Shown here piece by piece: positions 1 through 9,600 of a stretch of DNA of 64,000 bases. The notes beneath the pieces are model-generated. The model worked only from the letters and a program-made list of their open reading frames with translations, searched no databases and was not told where the DNA came from. Position 1 is the stretch's first letter; every line of letters begins with the position of its first letter. The stretch spans positions 1 through 64,000 of the forward strand of contig CAVBJF010000006.1 of assembly GCA_963596005.1 (NCBI GenBank), given 5' to 3'. A program made the translations under genes and the position numbers. Origin of the DNA: Gallibacter pasteurianus_A. GTDB taxonomy: Bacteria > Bacillota > Clostridia > Peptostreptococcales > Anaerovoracaceae.

Positions 1-75
<75 letters not shown>

Positions 76-241
76 AGTGATTTTCACCTTTTCCAACCCC
101 TTTGTCAATATTTTTTAAAAGTATACTATACCTTATTTGTTATATTATGCTTTCATTATATAGCTTTGGGGTAAGGATTTCAATACTAAGAATTAATTTC
201 TAATAGTTTTTTTATGTTCATTTTTCAATAATATAAAGAGC
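76..241. other. AT-rich non-coding stretch downstream of folD
   Basis: This stretch lies between the GCTT repeat and the folD stop codon. It is strongly AT-rich. I see no convincing gene, terminator hairpin or promoter in it. Confidence 0.5.
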
Positions 242-1093
242 TCATATCTCTCTTTCTGCAGCTTCTATTACATGTTTCATCAATATCGATGAGGTCACAG
301 CCCCGACGCCACCCGGGACAGGCGTTATCGCAATATTCTTTTGCATTGCGCTATCAAAGTCAACATCGCCTATCATCCTATCATTTTCATCAAAATTTAT
401 ACCAACGTCAATAATTGTCTGGCCTTCTTTTATAAAATCCGCTGTAACAGTTTTTGCATGCCCTGCCGCCGCTATGATTATATCGGCATTTTTTGCAACA
501 TCGCTCAAGTTTTTTGTCTTAGTATGGCAAATTGTCACCGTTGCATTTTCTTTTATGAGCATCATCGCCGCCGGCTTGCCTATAACAAGGCTCCTCCCTA
601 TAACTGTAACTTTTGCTCCCGCAAGATCAACATTGTAATGCTTTAAAATCTCGATACAAGCTTCTGCTGTACACGGTGGGAATCCAATCTGCTTACCTGC
701 ATAAACTCCTGCCATCGCAAGATCTCCTATGCCGTCTACATCCTTTTCTTTTGCTATTGCATTTCTGACCGCATCATCATCTATATGCTTTGGTAGCGGT
801 CGAAATACCAAAATGCCGTCAACATTTTTATCTGCATTTAGTTTCTCTATCTCAGCAAGTACATCTCCCGTTGCTGCATTTTCGTTTAGTAAATGTTTTT
901 TTACCACTACTCCGATTTTTTCGGCACGAGCACAAGCTCCCCTCTCGTATGCTAAGTCTGAAGGATTCTCTCCCACCCTCACAATAGCAAGCATAGGTTT
1001 TTTACCACTCGCTTCAAGGCTTTCTCTTTTTAATATCAGAGCTTCTGTTATGCTTTGTGCAACTTCTTTACCGCTTAAAATTTTTGTTTCCAT
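242..1093 (-). CDS. folD: Bifunctional methylenetetrahydrofolate dehydrogenase / methenyltetrahydrofolate cyclohydrolase FolD
   Basis: A 283-residue cytosolic enzyme, normal length for FolD. It interconverts 5,10-methylene-THF and 10-formyl-THF through methenyl-THF, using NAD(P). The N-terminal catalytic half carries VDGILVFRPLPKH and KDVDGIG (about 95-125). PPCTAEACIEIL follows at about 140. The Rossmann segment GRSLVIGKPAAMML is at about 165-180, and TPVPGGVGAVT is near the C-terminus. It follows fhs on the same strand with an 86-bp gap, so the two are probably co-transcribed and give the adjacent steps of one-carbon metabolism. The fhs-folD gap holds a long hairpin that could reduce read-through. 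Confidence 0.96.
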   Translation of the reverse strand: METKILSGKEVAQSITEALILKRESLEASGKKPMLAIVRVGENPSDLAYERGACARAEKIGVVVKKHLLNENAATGDVLAEIEKLNADKNVDGILVFRPLPKHIDDDAVRNAIAKEKDVDGIGDLAMAGVYAGKQIGFPPCTAEACIEILKHYNVDLAGAKVTVIGRSLVIGKPAAMMLIKENATVTICHTKTKNLSDVAKNADIIIAAAGHAKTVTADFIKEGQTIIDVGINFDENDRMIGDVDFDSAMQKNIAITPVPGGVGAVTSSILMKHVIEAAEREI

Positions 1094-1126
1094 TTATTAT
1101 CTCTTTTCTCTTTCAATTAATGCAAT

Positions 1127-1162
1127 ATATTGCTCCTCAGCCTTTCGACCGAGGAGCAATAT
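1127..1162 (-). terminator. Hairpin between fhs and folD (possible terminator or processing site)
   Basis: Twelve-base perfect arms, GAGGAGCAATAT and its complement, at 1127-1138 and 1151-1162 enclose a 12-base loop. The hairpin lies just after the fhs stop codon in transcript order. The bases after it lack a clean U-tract, so a partial terminator, RNA-stability hairpin or processing site is as likely as a true terminator. Confidence 0.45.
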
Positions 1163-1179
1163 CAAAATCAAAAATAATT

Positions 1180-2862
1180 TTAAAATAATCCTGAAATTTT
1201 ACCTTCGCTATCAACATCTATATTTTCTGCTGCAGGCGCCTTTGGCAATCCCGGCATAGTCATAATATCTCCTGTCAAAACAACTATAAAGCCTGCTCCT
1301 GCGGAAATTTTTACTTTCTTTACTGTTATTTCAAAACCTCTTGGCGCTCCTTTTAGATCCGGATTGTCCGAAAAGCTATACTGAGTTTTTGCTATACATA
1401 TAGGCAATTTATCAAATCCAAGCTCTGTCAACTTCGCGATCTCTTTTTTTGCACTCGGCAATATCGTAACACCATCCGCATGGTATACTTTCTTAGCTAC
1501 CGCATTTATCTTTTCCTCGATTGATAAATCGTCCTCATACGAGAATGTAAAGTCATCTTCTCTTCCTGCATCGCAAAGCTTTATTACTTCTTTAGCAAGT
1601 GCTATACCACCTTCTCCGCCTTTTGCCCATACTTCTGAAAGCGCAACATTTACGCCAAGCTCCTTACATTTTTCTTCAACTAAGTCAAGCTCTGCTTTTG
1701 TATCTGTCGGGAATGCATTTATCGCAACCACACATGGCAAGCTATATACAGTTGTCATATTTTTGACATGCTGCAACAGGTTTGGAATACCTTTTGCCAG
1801 CGCATCGAGATTTTCATCATTTAAATCAGCAACCGCAACACCACCGTGATGTTTTAAAGATCTCACCGTTGCGACAACTACTACTGCAGACGGTTTTAGA
1901 CCGGCCACCCTGCACTTTATATCAAGAAATTTTTCGGCTCCGAGGTCCGATGCAAATCCTGCTTCTGTTACGGTGTAATCCGCCAGCTTTAGTGCCATTT
2001 TTGTCGCCATTATGGAATTACATCCATGCGCTATATTTGCAAATGGTCCGCCATGAACAAACGATGGAGTATGTTCAAGTGTCTGCACGAGATTTGGCTT
2101 AAGTGCATCCTTTAACAGAGCTGCCATCGCTCCCTGTGCTTTGAGATCGCCTGCTGTAACAGGTTTACCGCTTCTGTTATATCCGACTATGATATTAGCA
2201 ATTCTCTTTTTTAGATCATCTATATCAGCTGCAAGGCAAAGTATTGCCATTATCTCACTTGCAACTGTTATATCAAAGCCGTCTTCTCGCGGCACTCCGT
2301 TTAGCCTGCCGCCAAGGCCATCTGTTATATTTCTAAGCTGACGATCGTTCATATCTACACATCTTCGCCATGTGATATTCCTTGTATCAATGTCGAGTTG
2401 ATTGCCCTGATGGATATGATTGTCGAGCATAGCGGCAAGCAGATTGTTTGCCGCACCTATAGCATGCATATCTCCTGTGAAGTGCAGGTTTATATCCTCC
2501 ATCGGCACAATCTGAGCATATCCGCCACCTGCCGCACCGCCTTTGATGCCAAAAACAGGTCCAAGTGATGGTTCTCTAAGCGCAACTAAAACATCTGCGC
2601 CGAGTTTTTTCATGCCGTCTGCAAGGCCGACAGTTGTTGTTGTTTTACCCTCTCCTGCCGGTGTTGGCGTCATAGCTGTTACAAGTATAAGCTTACCGTT
2701 TTTTTGCCCCTGCATATCGGAAAGAAGCTTATAATCTACCTTTGCTTTATAATTTCCGTAGCATTCTATGTATTTTTCATCGATCTTCGCTTTTTTTGCA
2801 ATTTCTAAGATGTGCTGCGGCACATTTTCCTGTGCAATCTGAATATCTGTTTTGAATCCCAT
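1180..2862 (-). CDS. fhs: Formate-tetrahydrofolate ligase
   Basis: A 560-residue protein that makes 10-formyl-THF from formate, THF and ATP; it is typical of clostridia and acetogens. The phosphate-binding loop TPAGEGKTTTTVGLADG is near residue 65, and the C-terminus has LTGDIMTMPGLPKAPAA, a strong family signature. An upstream in-frame start would add 18 residues. The ATG at 2862 is preferred because GAGAGGGGACAAT precedes it and MGFKTDIQIAQ matches usual family starts. A good promoter lies about 85 bp upstream. It is followed by folD, and metF is 0.9 kb upstream, so three folate one-carbon genes are close together. Confidence 0.96.
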   Translation of the reverse strand: MGFKTDIQIAQENVPQHILEIAKKAKIDEKYIECYGNYKAKVDYKLLSDMQGQKNGKLILVTAMTPTPAGEGKTTTTVGLADGMKKLGADVLVALREPSLGPVFGIKGGAAGGGYAQIVPMEDINLHFTGDMHAIGAANNLLAAMLDNHIHQGNQLDIDTRNITWRRCVDMNDRQLRNITDGLGGRLNGVPREDGFDITVASEIMAILCLAADIDDLKKRIANIIVGYNRSGKPVTAGDLKAQGAMAALLKDALKPNLVQTLEHTPSFVHGGPFANIAHGCNSIMATKMALKLADYTVTEAGFASDLGAEKFLDIKCRVAGLKPSAVVVVATVRSLKHHGGVAVADLNDENLDALAKGIPNLLQHVKNMTTVYSLPCVVAINAFPTDTKAELDLVEEKCKELGVNVALSEVWAKGGEGGIALAKEVIKLCDAGREDDFTFSYEDDLSIEEKINAVAKKVYHADGVTILPSAKKEIAKLTELGFDKLPICIAKTQYSFSDNPDLKGAPRGFEITVKKVKISAGAGFIVVLTGDIMTMPGLPKAPAAENIDVDSEGKISGLF

Positions 2863-2945
2863 ATTGTCCCCTCTCCGATTAAAATCCTCTGTGCTTTTTT
2901 TGCAGAGTGCAAGCATCCAAGCTTTTGTCTTAACTTCTTTCTAAT

Positions 2946-2974
2946 ACTATAAAATAAAATGAAGTGTTTTTCAA
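2946..2974 (-). promoter_or_regulatory. Probable sigma-A promoter of fhs-folD
   Basis: On the minus strand TTGAAA (2969-2974) and TATAGT (2946-2951) are separated by exactly 17 bp. Transcription would start near 2938, giving a leader of about 75 nt for fhs. No known riboswitch was recognised in that leader. Confidence 0.65.
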
Positions 2975-2998
2975 ATAAAGTTTAGGGATATATGAGAT

Positions 2999-3556
2999 TT
3001 AGTTGAATTGAGCTTTCAGCTTTTCGAGTGCTACTTTTACGGCAGGAATATTTATCAATATGATTGTCAAAATTCCCTCTGTGCCAAGATAAATCGCCTG
3101 GTATACGATCGAATAAACAACCGGGTTCATGCCTTCCGGCGCATAGCTTGCAAAAAATATCACGCCCGATAAGAAAGCAAAGAAAAATCTTCCTACAACC
3201 CCTATTATGTATCCGAGTGTGAGACCGTTTTTCTTATTTGCAACAAGACCCGAAAGTCCAAGTGCTCCGAATGCCAATATATAATCAAGTATCAGCTGTA
3301 CCGGATGCAAAACATATCCGCCTATTGCAAGATTTAAAAGGCCAAGTGCCACACAGGCCACAACTCCTTTTTTTGTGCCGCATATATAACCGCACAAAAC
3401 GGCAGGTAACATGCTAAATAGCGTTATCGAGCCACCGAATGGCAGGTTAAAGATTTTTATAAGCCCCAGCACATAAGCAAGTGCTATTAAAATCGCACAT
3501 AATACAAGTTGCTGCAAATTTGTGTTTTTAGAATTAACTGATGTGTTTGTAGACAT
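2999..3556 (-). CDS. thiT: ECF thiamine transporter S-component ThiT
   Basis: A 185-residue integral membrane protein with about six hydrophobic segments. It is the substrate-binding subunit of an energy-coupling factor transporter for thiamine. Diagnostic stretches are LDYILAFGALGLSG (about 95-110) and the GRFFFAFLSGVIFFASYAPEG region (about 123-145), which match ThiT ligand-pocket segments. No EcfA/EcfT genes are nearby, so it must share the energising module. A TPP riboswitch directly upstream supports thiamine as the substrate. The ATG at 3556 is preceded by AAGGAGG, which sits inside a hairpin. Confidence 0.92.
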   Translation of the reverse strand: MSTNTSVNSKNTNLQQLVLCAILIALAYVLGLIKIFNLPFGGSITLFSMLPAVLCGYICGTKKGVVACVALGLLNLAIGGYVLHPVQLILDYILAFGALGLSGLVANKKNGLTLGYIIGVVGRFFFAFLSGVIFFASYAPEGMNPVVYSIVYQAIYLGTEGILTIILINIPAVKVALEKLKAQFN

Positions 3557-3563
3557 AAAAATA

Positions 3564-3584
3564 CCTCCTTAAAATTTTAGGAGG
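3564..3584 (-). promoter_or_regulatory. Shine-Dalgarno-sequestering hairpin of thiT
   Basis: A near-perfect 21-base palindrome, CCTCCTAAAA facing TTTTAAGGAGG, contains the thiT ribosome-binding site. It lies between the TPP aptamer and the start codon. The hairpin would hide the site, so it looks like the expression platform of a translational OFF switch. There is no U-tract, which argues against a transcription terminator. Confidence 0.7.
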
Positions 3585-3610
3585 AGCACATAAATATAAT
3601 ATTTAATAAT

Positions 3611-3702
3611 GTTTGTTGCTTTCCTACGCCGGCATTAACCGGTTCAGGTTTTGAGGGTTTAAATCCTTTCGGATTTCTCTCAGCAAACAAGCTCCCCTAG
3701 CG
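3611..3702 (-). ncRNA. TPP riboswitch (THI element)
   Basis: The minus strand carries the conserved thi-box core in order: GCTGAGA, then ACCCTC, then ACCTGAACCGGTTAATGCC and GCGTAGGAA. The terminal arms GTTTG and CAAAC (3686-3690 and 3611-3615) can close helix P1. It precedes thiT in the same orientation and is followed by a hairpin that occludes the thiT ribosome-binding site. Thiamine pyrophosphate should therefore lower ThiT translation. Confidence 0.95.
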
Positions 3703-3731
3703 TTTAGTTTTATCTGTTTAAATCATCTGAC

Positions 3732-4598
3732 CTATCCATTATAGACAGCACTGCTTAGATTGTCAACTATGTCAGATACATCCTTATATTTATTCAATGT
3801 ATATATATGTATGCCTGCAATATCAAGTTTAGAGTAGTTTTCTATAAGCCTTACTGTATATTCCTTTCCTGCTTTTTTGAAATCATCGCTGTTATCTTTG
3901 TATTTTTCAATAATCTTTTGTAGTTCATGAGAAAGCACACAACCATTTGACGATGTCATCCTCAATATGCCGTTTACATTTAGCGCCGGCATAATTCCTA
4001 CGATTATCGGTGCTGACACTCCGTTTTTCCTTGCCATATCCAAAAATCTATCGAAGGCCTCAACATCAAAACATAGCTGCGATACAAAAAATTGCGCACC
4101 ATTTGTCTGTTTTTGTTTTAAATACTTTATGTCGCTTTTGAAGCTTTCTGCTTCTATATGCTTTTCGGGATAGCACGCCCCGCCTATGCAAAGATTAGGA
4201 AAGTCATTTGCGATTGTCCCTATCAGCTCGTCGGCGTGATCATAATCTCCTCTTGTGCCCTCCCAACCCTCAGGCAAGTCACCTCTGAGAGCAAGTATGT
4301 TTTCGGCTCCTATATTCTCATAATTTTCTAATCTACTGTGAACATCTTTTTTTGTATTTCCTATGCACGTAAAATGCGAGACTAAGGTCAGCCTTCTTTC
4401 TATAATATTTGCACACAGTTCATCATTTCTACCCTTATTTGTGCCACCTGCACCATATGTAACGCTCACAAAATCAGGATTATACTTCTGTAAGTGATCC
4501 ATGCTGTCCATCAGCGGTTCCATCGGCATATCAAGTTTTGGCGGAAACACCTCAAAGGAGAGTGTTCTTTTCTCTTTTAGAATCTCACTTATCTTCAT
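3732..4598 (-). CDS. metF: 5,10-methylenetetrahydrofolate reductase
   Basis: A 288-residue flavoprotein, the usual bacterial MetF length. It reduces 5,10-methylene-THF to 5-methyl-THF for methionine synthesis or methyl transfer. The N-terminal FEVFPPK motif, SVTYGAGGTNKGR (about 45-58), the ENILALRGDLP loop (about 98-108) and NGAQFFVSQLCFD (about 165-178) are typical of the TIM-barrel FAD enzyme. The start is supported by GAGGG seven bases upstream. It follows rnhB by 24 bp. Its last codons carry the promoter of the downstream thiT riboswitch. Confidence 0.95.
   Translation of the reverse strand: MKISEILKEKRTLSFEVFPPKLDMPMEPLMDSMDHLQKYNPDFVSVTYGAGGTNKGRNDELCANIIERRLTLVSHFTCIGNTKKDVHSRLENYENIGAENILALRGDLPEGWEGTRGDYDHADELIGTIANDFPNLCIGGACYPEKHIEAESFKSDIKYLKQKQTNGAQFFVSQLCFDVEAFDRFLDMARKNGVSAPIIVGIMPALNVNGILRMTSSNGCVLSHELQKIIEKYKDNSDDFKKAGKEYTVRLIENYSKLDIAGIHIYTLNKYKDVSDIVDNLSSAVYNG
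3738..3766 (-). promoter_or_regulatory. Consensus sigma-A promoter of the thiT riboswitch, inside metF
   Basis: A perfect TTGACA (3761-3766) and a perfect TATAAT (3738-3743) are separated by 17 bp on the minus strand. The -10 hexamer is the Tyr-Asn codon pair just before the metF stop. Transcription would start near 3731, a few bases before the TPP aptamer. Confidence 0.85.
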
Positions 4599-4622
4599 TT
4601 TACCCTCTGCTTTTCCTTTTTA

Positions 4623-5276
4623 TTATCCATCTATGTTTTTTAGGAAAGTCTTCCTATGGATCGGACACAGCCCATGCTCTTTTATACCCTCATAATGTGC
4701 CTTTGTACCGTATCCCTTGTTTGAAGCAAACCCGTACCCGGGGAATTTTTTGTCATACTCTATCATCATATGATCTCTTGTCACCTTTGCAAGCACCGAA
4801 GCAGCCGCAATCGAAATGCTTTTACTGTCACCCTTTATAATGCCTCGTTGCTCTATATTTATCCCATCAAGCGTGAGTGCATCTATCAAGATCATATCTA
4901 TGCCGTTTTTAATTCCTTTTAGCTTGTCATCAAGAGAAAGGATAGCTCCCTTCATCGCTCTCTTCGTCGCCTCAAGTATGTTGATCTCATCTATTATATC
5001 ATTTGCAACCATTCCAATGCTATATGCAATCGCCTGCTCCTTTATTAACGGAAAGAGTTCTTCTCTCTTTTTCTCAGTAAGCTTTTTGGAATCATTTATC
5101 TGTATAATATCAAAATCCTCAGGAAGCACAACGGCCGCAGCTACCACAGGTCCCGCAAGAGGGCCTCTGCCAACCTCGTCAACTCCTGCAATCGCCGTAT
5201 ACCCGTCTCCTCGCAGTTTCCTTTCTATTTTGCTCATCTCTTCAAAACGAGCCTCATACATTTCTTCACGTTTCAA
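4623..5276 (-). CDS. rnhB: Ribonuclease HII
   Basis: A 217-residue enzyme that removes the RNA strand of RNA-DNA hybrids and single ribonucleotides in DNA. The catalytic acidic residues sit in IAGVDEVGRGPLAGPVVAAA (about 30-50, Asp-Glu) and in DMILIDAL (about 128). Later comes KGDSKSISIAAASVLAKVTRD (about 150-170), a hallmark of type II RNase H. The start appears to be a TTG with AGAGGG about eight bases upstream; an ATG five codons later is the alternative. The order rplS-rbgA-rnhB is a familiar Firmicute arrangement. Confidence 0.95.
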   Translation of the reverse strand: MKREEMYEARFEEMSKIERKLRGDGYTAIAGVDEVGRGPLAGPVVAAAVVLPEDFDIIQINDSKKLTEKKREELFPLIKEQAIAYSIGMVANDIIDEINILEATKRAMKGAILSLDDKLKGIKNGIDMILIDALTLDGINIEQRGIIKGDSKSISIAAASVLAKVTRDHMMIEYDKKFPGYGFASNKGYGTKAHYEGIKEHGLCPIHRKTFLKNIDG

Positions 5277-5290
5277 TATTGATTCCCTCT

Positions 5291-6130
5291 TTACTGCGGC
5301 AGTTCCAAGGTTATCCTGCCTATCTTGCCGGCTCTAAACTCATCTAAAATCGTTTTTGCACATCTCTCATAATCAATCCGCTTGCCTGCTCTTATAAAGC
5401 CTCTTTTTTCGGCAATTTTTTCCATCGTGTCAAGCGGCGTTTCTCCGAGTGCCTCGAGCTTGTATCTCTGCACAAGCAGCTCTCCGTATTTTTCGCTCAG
5501 TACCCTTATCAACTCCAATGCAAGCTCCTCAGACGGCAATATCTCATCTCTTATGGAACCGCAAAATGCCAGGTCTATACCCACATTGGGATCCTCAAAT
5601 TTCGGCCATAGTATACCCGGTGTGTCAAGTAGCTGCATTTTGTTTTTTAGTGTAATCCACTGTTTACCCTTTGTAATGCCCGGCCTGTCTCCCGTCTGCG
5701 TACTCTTTTTGCCTGTCAGACGATTTATTAGCGAAGATTTGCCGACATTTGGCACGCCGACAATCATCATTCTCAAATTTCTCTTTACGCTTTTATCTTC
5801 ATTGCGAGCTTCCTGCAATGCAGATAATTGCTTTAACAGCTTCTTTATTCCATCGCCACTTTCCGAATTTGTCGCAATCGCATAAAAGCCGAGAGCTTCA
5901 AAGCAGTCTACCCACTTTTTGTTTTGCGAAGCGTCTGCAAGATCGCTTTTGTTTAATACGATTATCCTCTCCTTGCCCGCTACAAGCTCATCTATAATCG
6001 GATTTCTGCTCGCAAGCGGTATCCTCGCGTCTATGACCTCGACAACCACGTCCACCAGCTTGAGGTTTGACTTTATCAGTTCCCGTGTTTTTTTCATATG
6101 TCCCGGATACCAGTTGATAGTTCCAAGCAT
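5291..6130 (-). CDS. rbgA: Ribosome biogenesis GTPase A (YlqF/RbgA)
   Basis: A 279-residue circularly permuted GTPase needed for late 50S subunit assembly. The motif order is permuted: NKSD (G4, about 60) precedes GVPNVGKSSLINRL (G1, about 127), followed by DTPG (G3, about 174). The N-terminal INWYPGHMKKTRELI is the signature of the family. The start has AAGGAG six bases upstream. It lies between rplS and rnhB on the same strand. Confidence 0.96.
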   Translation of the reverse strand: MLGTINWYPGHMKKTRELIKSNLKLVDVVVEVIDARIPLASRNPIIDELVAGKERIIVLNKSDLADASQNKKWVDCFEALGFYAIATNSESGDGIKKLLKQLSALQEARNEDKSVKRNLRMMIVGVPNVGKSSLINRLTGKKSTQTGDRPGITKGKQWITLKNKMQLLDTPGILWPKFEDPNVGIDLAFCGSIRDEILPSEELALELIRVLSEKYGELLVQRYKLEALGETPLDTMEKIAEKRGFIRAGKRIDYERCAKTILDEFRAGKIGRITLELPQ

Positions 6131-6221
6131 GTTTTTCTCCTTTGCTTATAATTGCTATCGCATGTTAGCGGATCCTTGCCTCTATTAACAAAGGAGCCCA
6201 AAAGGACTCCTTTTAAAGATT

Positions 6222-6569
6222 TTATTCTTCGTTTGCGGCTTTAATCTTAGCGGCTTTACCTGTTCTCTCACGCATGTAGTTGAGCTTAGCTCTTCTAACT
6301 TTACCCTTTCTCACTACTTCGATCTTGTCGATCTTTGGTGAATGTAATGGGAAAGTCTTTTCGACGCCAACGCCTGAGGCTATCCTTCTTACTGTGAAAG
6401 TTTCTGATATGCCACCGTTTTGCTTTTTCAGTACAAAACCTTCAAAAATCTGAATTCTTTCTCTTGAACCTTCCTTTATCTTAATGTGTACTTTGACCGT
6501 GTCGCCGACATTAAATGCAGGAATATCAGATTTTTTGTATTCTTCTGTTATAGCAGTTAAAATATCCAT
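6222..6569 (-). CDS. rplS: 50S ribosomal protein L19
   Basis: A 115-residue protein, normal length for L19, placed at the 30S-50S interface. Characteristic segments are PAFNVGDTVKVHIKIKEG (about 18-35), RIQIFEGFVL and TFPLHSPKIDKIEVVRKGKV (about 70-90). A strong GGGGAGGAGG ribosome-binding site precedes the ATG. rbgA and rnhB follow. The 70-base leader may carry an autoregulatory structure. Confidence 0.98.
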   Translation of the reverse strand: MDILTAITEEYKKSDIPAFNVGDTVKVHIKIKEGSRERIQIFEGFVLKKQNGGISETFTVRRIASGVGVEKTFPLHSPKIDKIEVVRKGKVRRAKLNYMRERTGKAAKIKAANEE

Positions 6570-6640
6570 CGGTATTTCCTCCTCCCCTCAAAGACGTTCT
6601 TGCCACAATATGTGTACAGAGGACCGTCCGTACTGACTAA
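6570..6640 (-). ncRNA. rplS leader, possible L19 autoregulatory RNA
   Basis: The leader between the candidate promoter and rplS contains GTACGGAC facing GTCC and GTAC, which can fold into a hairpin, followed by a GTGGCAAGAACG stretch. Ribosomal-protein leaders, including an L19 class, are known in Firmicutes. The match to that class is from memory only and should be treated as tentative. Confidence 0.35.
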
Positions 6641-6643
6641 ACA

Positions 6644-6673
6644 AGTTTACCACAAAGCTTAGCTGATTTGCAA
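6644..6673 (-). promoter_or_regulatory. Candidate promoter of rplS-rbgA-rnhB
   Basis: TTGCAA (6668-6673) and TAAACT (6644-6649) are separated by 18 bp on the minus strand, overlapping the end of addA. The -10 is imperfect, so this is a moderate call. Confidence 0.4.
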
Positions 6674-9600
6674 GGATTTTTTTAATTCAAACAGATAAAG
6701 CCAAGTCTCTTTTACCTTTTTGCCCGTTGCCTTTTCGAGCGCCTCTTTATATAGCTTTATCTGTTTAGCATAGATGTGCTTTATGTTATCTGCGTTTTTA
6801 TTTGTTTTATAGTCTACCAAAACAAGGCCGTCAGCTTCTTCAAAGTAGCAATCTATGACCCCCTGCACAAGCGTTTTTGTGCCATTTACCTTGTGCCACA
6901 TTATGAAGCTTTCTTCTTTTCTTAAATCTTGAGAAAGCGCTGCCCTTTTGCCTATATCATCTTTAAAGAAAGCAAATAATTTTTCTGTATCTATGCTCTC
7001 AAGCTCTTTTTCGCTGAGTATTTCTTTTTTCATCAAAGATACGAGTTGCTCTTCTATATTTTTTTTGCCTCCCTCAAATGCCTTTTTGAAATCTATATGT
7101 TCCATCGCCGTATGGTATGCTGTGCCAAGCTCAAGCGAGGTGAGCATGCTTTCGTCCTGCGATGAAAAATGCATTTTCTCTGACGGTTTTATATTTCCCT
7201 CTTTCGTTGCAAGCTCTGTTACGCCATACTTTGATTTGATCTCAAAATCTCCTGCATGCGGATATTTATAGTCAAGTATGTATCTTATCTCCTCATTTTT
7301 TATATCTGCTTTTATATCCGCATCATCTATCTTTTCGCTCTTTGCCGCAGCTATCATATCAAGCAAGCTTTTTTCAAACTCCTCTGTCGATATACCGCCT
7401 TCGCTTTCCTCCGGCAATAAGCTTTCTAAGCTCAATGCTCCGATCGCAACTCTTTTTGTGAATTGATTTTTTGTATACGGATATATAGCTTGCAAATATG
7501 TCGTTTGTGCATTTACAAAAGATATGCTTTCCTGAAGTTTTCGCACATCGTCACTTGTGCCAATCATTATAAGCCTGTCTTTTGCTCTTGTCATAGCGAC
7601 ATATAAAATTCGTAATTCCTCCTCAAGCCTTTCCTTTTGTTTGCGATAAGCTATTTCTGATTGCAAAAGAGTTTTTCTTCTTATCTTTTCTGTGATGTCC
7701 ACATTTTCAAGGCCTATTCCAAGCTCAATATCCACATCAAAAAGTGGTCTTTGGTTAGCTTTACCCGACATTGATTGGGATAGCTGTGGCACTATTACAA
7801 CGGGATATTCAAGGCCTTTGCTCTTATGTATCGTCGTTATTTGCACCGTGTCAGCTTCTTCCGAGAGCAGGCTCTTTGTACCGACCTCTACTTTTTCTTT
7901 TAGATTGTCAAAATATCTTATCAATCCAAAAATACTATTGTCGCCACCCTTAGCATATCCTTGCGTTTTTTCTATGAGCGTTCGCAAATTGAGCTGTCTT
8001 TGCTCTCCGTTTGAAAGCGACGAAATATAGTTATATATACCGCTTTCGTTGATTATCCTCCATACAAAGTCATCTATCTTAGTATATTTTGCTTCATCCT
8101 CCCACTTTGAAAGCACCGCTATGGTTTTTTCGCATTTTGCTTTTAGATCTTCGTCATCGCCATTTGCTTTATAGTTTAAAAACGCCTCGCTAAATGATGA
8201 GTCCTTATCGCTGACTCTTATTTTTATAAGTTCACTTATTTTGAAATCAAATATGATGGAGTTTAGCACAGCAAGCAGAGGAATATCTCTGTTGATATTA
8301 TCGATCGTCATTAGTAAATCTTTAACAAGCTTTACCTCAAGCGTATCAAAATATCCACTGCTGCTATCTATGAATGTAGGTATGCCTTTTTGCTCCAAAA
8401 TTTTTGCTACCGCTTCGCCCTTGCCCTTTAGATTTCTAAAAAGTATAACTATATCTCTATAGGAAAGCTCTCGCTCGCAGCCTGCCTTGTTGTCAAATAT
8501 CTTTGTACCGACGAGTTCCTCAATTTTCTTTGCAACCAAAAGACCTTCAAGCTCCGCTTGGCTCATGCCTTTTAATCTCCTTTGTGCCTCTGTCGGCTCT
8601 TCTAACTCCTTTATGTCACTTTTGTCAATCAAAAGAAGCTCCGTATCAAAAATATGTTTTTCATCGGCCTCTATCCCCTCATAAAGTGCCGCATTTTCGT
8701 CATAGCCTTCCATTATATTTTCAAAAATTGCATTCGTAGCGCCAAGTATTGTTTTCTTGCTCCTAAAATTCATATTTAGGTCGATCTTTTCGTCCTTTGC
8801 GCTTTCCCCCTTTGCAAAGCTGCCGTATTTTCCTCTAAAAATACTCGGCTCTGCATTCCTAAAGCTGTATATGCTCTGTTTTATATCACCAACCATAAAT
8901 AGGTTGTTTCCTCTTTTTATGCGATTTATTATTTCTTCCTGTATAAAATTGCTGTCCTGGTACTCATCTATAAAAATATATTTAAACTTCTTTCTGCACT
9001 CCTCTGCCACGGTTTCGTCTTTTAAAATTTCCATAGCAAAATGCTCCATATCGTTGAAGTCCATAACGCTTTTATCTGCCTTCGCTTTTTTATATTTTTC
9101 GTGAAATAAAAGCAGTAGTTCTTCTAATGTTTTTAAATACGGATACGTTTCCAAAACTTTTTCTAACTGCACTTCAAAAGGCTCGCTGCAATACTCCTTT
9201 TGCAATAAATCAGAAATTATGTATTTGAAATTTTTATTTTTTTCTTCAAAATCCGTTTTTAACGTCTCGTAGTCCTCCTTATTTGCATCCCCCTTGCCAA
9301 GCGATGCCGGTTTAAGGGCTTGTAGCTTTTTTAACGCAGTGGCTGCATTTCCCTCCTTTATATCATTTTTTATATCTTGCAAATCCGACAAATTTTCGCC
9401 GTGAGCCTTCACCTGCTTCTGCGAGTTTATGTAAGCAAACTGCTCTATCATCTCCCTTTTTATTTTGGTGGCATTATCTATTTCCGATAATAAAATATCC
9501 AGCAGCGCTCTTTTTATCTTTGTATCCTCTGCGCCGGTACAATTTTTTATATCCCCTAATCTATGCTCAAGCCATTCAAAGGGCTCCGGTATATTCATTA

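Noticed and set aside
2863..2945. Possible riboswitch in the fhs leader
   Set aside because: I looked for ZTP and folate core motifs and found none. The leader has only a short GCACTCTG/CACAGAG-like pairing.
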